A stretch of DNA of 17,022 nt. It comes from Bacillota bacterium (GTDB lineage Bacteria; Bacillota; Clostridia; Oscillospirales; Oscillospiraceae). Below the pieces are notes generated by a model, which was given only the letters and a program-made list of their open reading frames with translations, had not been told where the DNA came from and made no database searches. Within the stretch, counting starts at the first letter, position 1. Every line of letters starts with the position of its first letter. The position numbers and the translations under genes are program-made. The stretch spans positions 1 to 17,022 of the forward strand of contig JAGFXS010000019.1 in assembly GCA_017861415.1 (NCBI GenBank), read 5' to 3'. Of this stretch, positions 16,556 to 17,022 are shown piece by piece.

Positions 16556-16735
16556 TTAGTCGCCTTTATACTTACGCCTGGTGGCAATTCCGCCGCGGAT
16601 ATGGCGCTCCGCCTTGTTTAGATCTAAAATCTCCTTCACCTGAAGGAAGAGAGGCCGGTTAAATGCGGGTAAGCGCTCTGAGAGATCTTTATGTACGGAA
16701 GTAACAAAGGGGAACGGTTTTGATGCTATGAAAAG
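16556..16735 (-). pseudogene. Start-less open stretch, probable 3' remnant of a gene
   Basis: An open minus-strand frame ends at TAA 16556-16558. Its last 36 residues look protein-like (RPLFLQVKEILDLNKAER, then HIRGGIATRRKY) and differ from the low-complexity sequence before them. No ATG, GTG or TTG with a ribosome site lies between the terminator at 16736-16773 and this segment; the only in-frame GTG, in the LQVKE stretch, would give 27 residues. The 5' part of a gene therefore seems to be lost. I recall similar basic C-terminal ends in clostridial accessory proteins, but cannot name a family. It may be noncoding. Confidence 0.35.
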
Positions 16736-16773
16736 GGAAAAAATAAAAGACCGGCAGGCTATGCCTTCCGGTC
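16736..16773 (-). terminator. Intrinsic terminator of the 58-codon minus-strand gene
   Basis: On the minus strand, GACCGG-A-AGGC-ATA-GCCT-G-CCGGTC (16749-16773) forms a 10-bp stem with one A/G mismatch and a 3-nt loop, followed by TTTTATTTTTT. The stop codon of the upstream small gene (16759-16761) falls in its loop region. Its presence is independent support that the small gene is a real transcript. Confidence 0.85.
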
Positions 16774-16935
16774 TGATGACGAATTGAAGTTTAGATTTTC
16801 CGCAGCGTCCCATATTGCTTTGTCAATAGTGTTCCAGTGAGCATCCAATAGGATACGAAGTATGTAAGCAGCGGTATCTTCCACCGTGCCTGCAAGATGA
16901 AATCGGATGGTCAGATTGGGGTCTTTCACAACCAA
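16759..16935 (-). CDS. Unrecognised small protein, 58 residues
   Basis: A short gene not covered by longer frames. The TTG start at 16935 has GGGAGG about 8 nt upstream (near 16944-16949), and the stop at 16759-16761 lies in a terminator hairpin. The product begins MVVKDPNLTIRFHLAGTV and continues with a helical, Trp-containing region (EDTAAYILRILLDAHW, then IDKAIWDAAENLNF). It is soluble, with no signal peptide or Cys, and looks like a small alpha-helical cytosolic protein. I do not recognise the family. An ATT codon just upstream could be an alternative start but is unlikely. Neighbours are a possible gene remnant and the window edge. Confidence 0.6.
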   Translation of the reverse strand: MVVKDPNLTIRFHLAGTVEDTAAYILRILLDAHWNTIDKAIWDAAENLNFNSSSDRKA

Positions 16936-16975
16936 AATGCACCTCCCTTTTTGTGAACAGCTTATGAGGGGAGGG

Positions 16976-17012
16976 GGACAAGTAGCACCAGAGGTTTTGT
17001 CTAAGCTTGTCC
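16976..17012 (-). repeat. Inverted repeat upstream of the 58-codon gene
   Basis: GGACAAG (16976-16982) and CTTGTCC (17006-17012) are perfect inverted copies separated by 23 nt, 41 nt from the small gene's start. It could be an operator or an mRNA hairpin. On the minus strand CATAAGC follows it, resembling the -10 of mother-cell sporulation promoters, but the -35 part is not convincing. Confidence 0.35.
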
Positions 17013-17022
17013 GAAGACATTG

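Noticed and set aside
16823..17020. 65-codon minus-strand frame at the right end
   Set aside because: Its composition is not protein-like (many His, Arg, Pro, Cys), it has no ribosome site, and the overlapping 58-codon frame has both a ribosome site and a terminator.
1..17022. CRISPR array, insertion sequence, tRNA or rRNA gene
   Set aside because: I saw no regularly spaced direct repeats, transposase motifs, terminal inverted repeats with target duplications, or cloverleaf or rRNA-like sequences.

Overview
The window looks like a chromosomal segment from a spore-forming, low-to-moderate GC Gram-positive of class Clostridia, probably Oscillospiraceae or a close relative. This rests on Firmicutes-type RpoB/RpoC, a dipicolinate synthase pair (DpaA/DpaB, made only by endospore formers), a type II MurB, an Asp23/YloU-FakA pair, and a two-gene SufC-SufB-like iron-sulfur cluster assembly unit of the kind found in anaerobes. 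The genus assignment is an inference; no rRNA gene is present. I saw no tRNA, rRNA, CRISPR array, insertion sequence or prophage.

Layout. Bases 1-5622 hold the 3' part of rpoB, all of rpoC and a strong intrinsic terminator. Bases 5640-7214 hold murB followed by an unrecognised 169-residue protein, closed by a terminator. Bases 7240-8815 hold dpaA-dpaB, ending in a long hairpin shared with the converging minus-strand operon. Bases 8844-11565 hold that operon: a DUF1846 protein followed by asnA (aspartate-ammonia ligase), driven by a near-consensus promoter. Bases 11690-14008 run divergently: a near-consensus promoter, a roughly 155-nt structured leader, sufC, a short SufB/SufD-core scaffold gene and an overlapping PaaI-type thioesterase gene. 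A bidirectional terminator (14074-14112) separates this from a 63-residue membrane protein with a Cys-rich acidic tail (minus strand). Its promoter overlaps the start region of the divergent asp23-like/fakA pair (14456-16480), which ends in a terminator. The last 480 bases hold a short minus-strand gene of 58 codons whose stop codon lies inside its own terminator, and beyond it a start-less open stretch that looks like a gene remnant.

How the genes relate. rpoB-rpoC supply the transcription core. murB supplies a cytoplasmic step of peptidoglycan precursor synthesis. dpaAB make dipicolinic acid for the spore core. asnA makes asparagine from aspartate and ammonia. sufC/sufB-like build Fe-S clusters. 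FakA is a fatty-acid kinase whose usual gene neighbour is an Asp23-family protein. Most are housekeeping units. The less explained parts are the sufC leader RNA, the DUF1846-asnA pairing, the 169-residue protein, the 63-residue Cys-rich membrane protein and the 58-residue gene at the right end. I did not find clear evidence of a wholly new multi-gene system.
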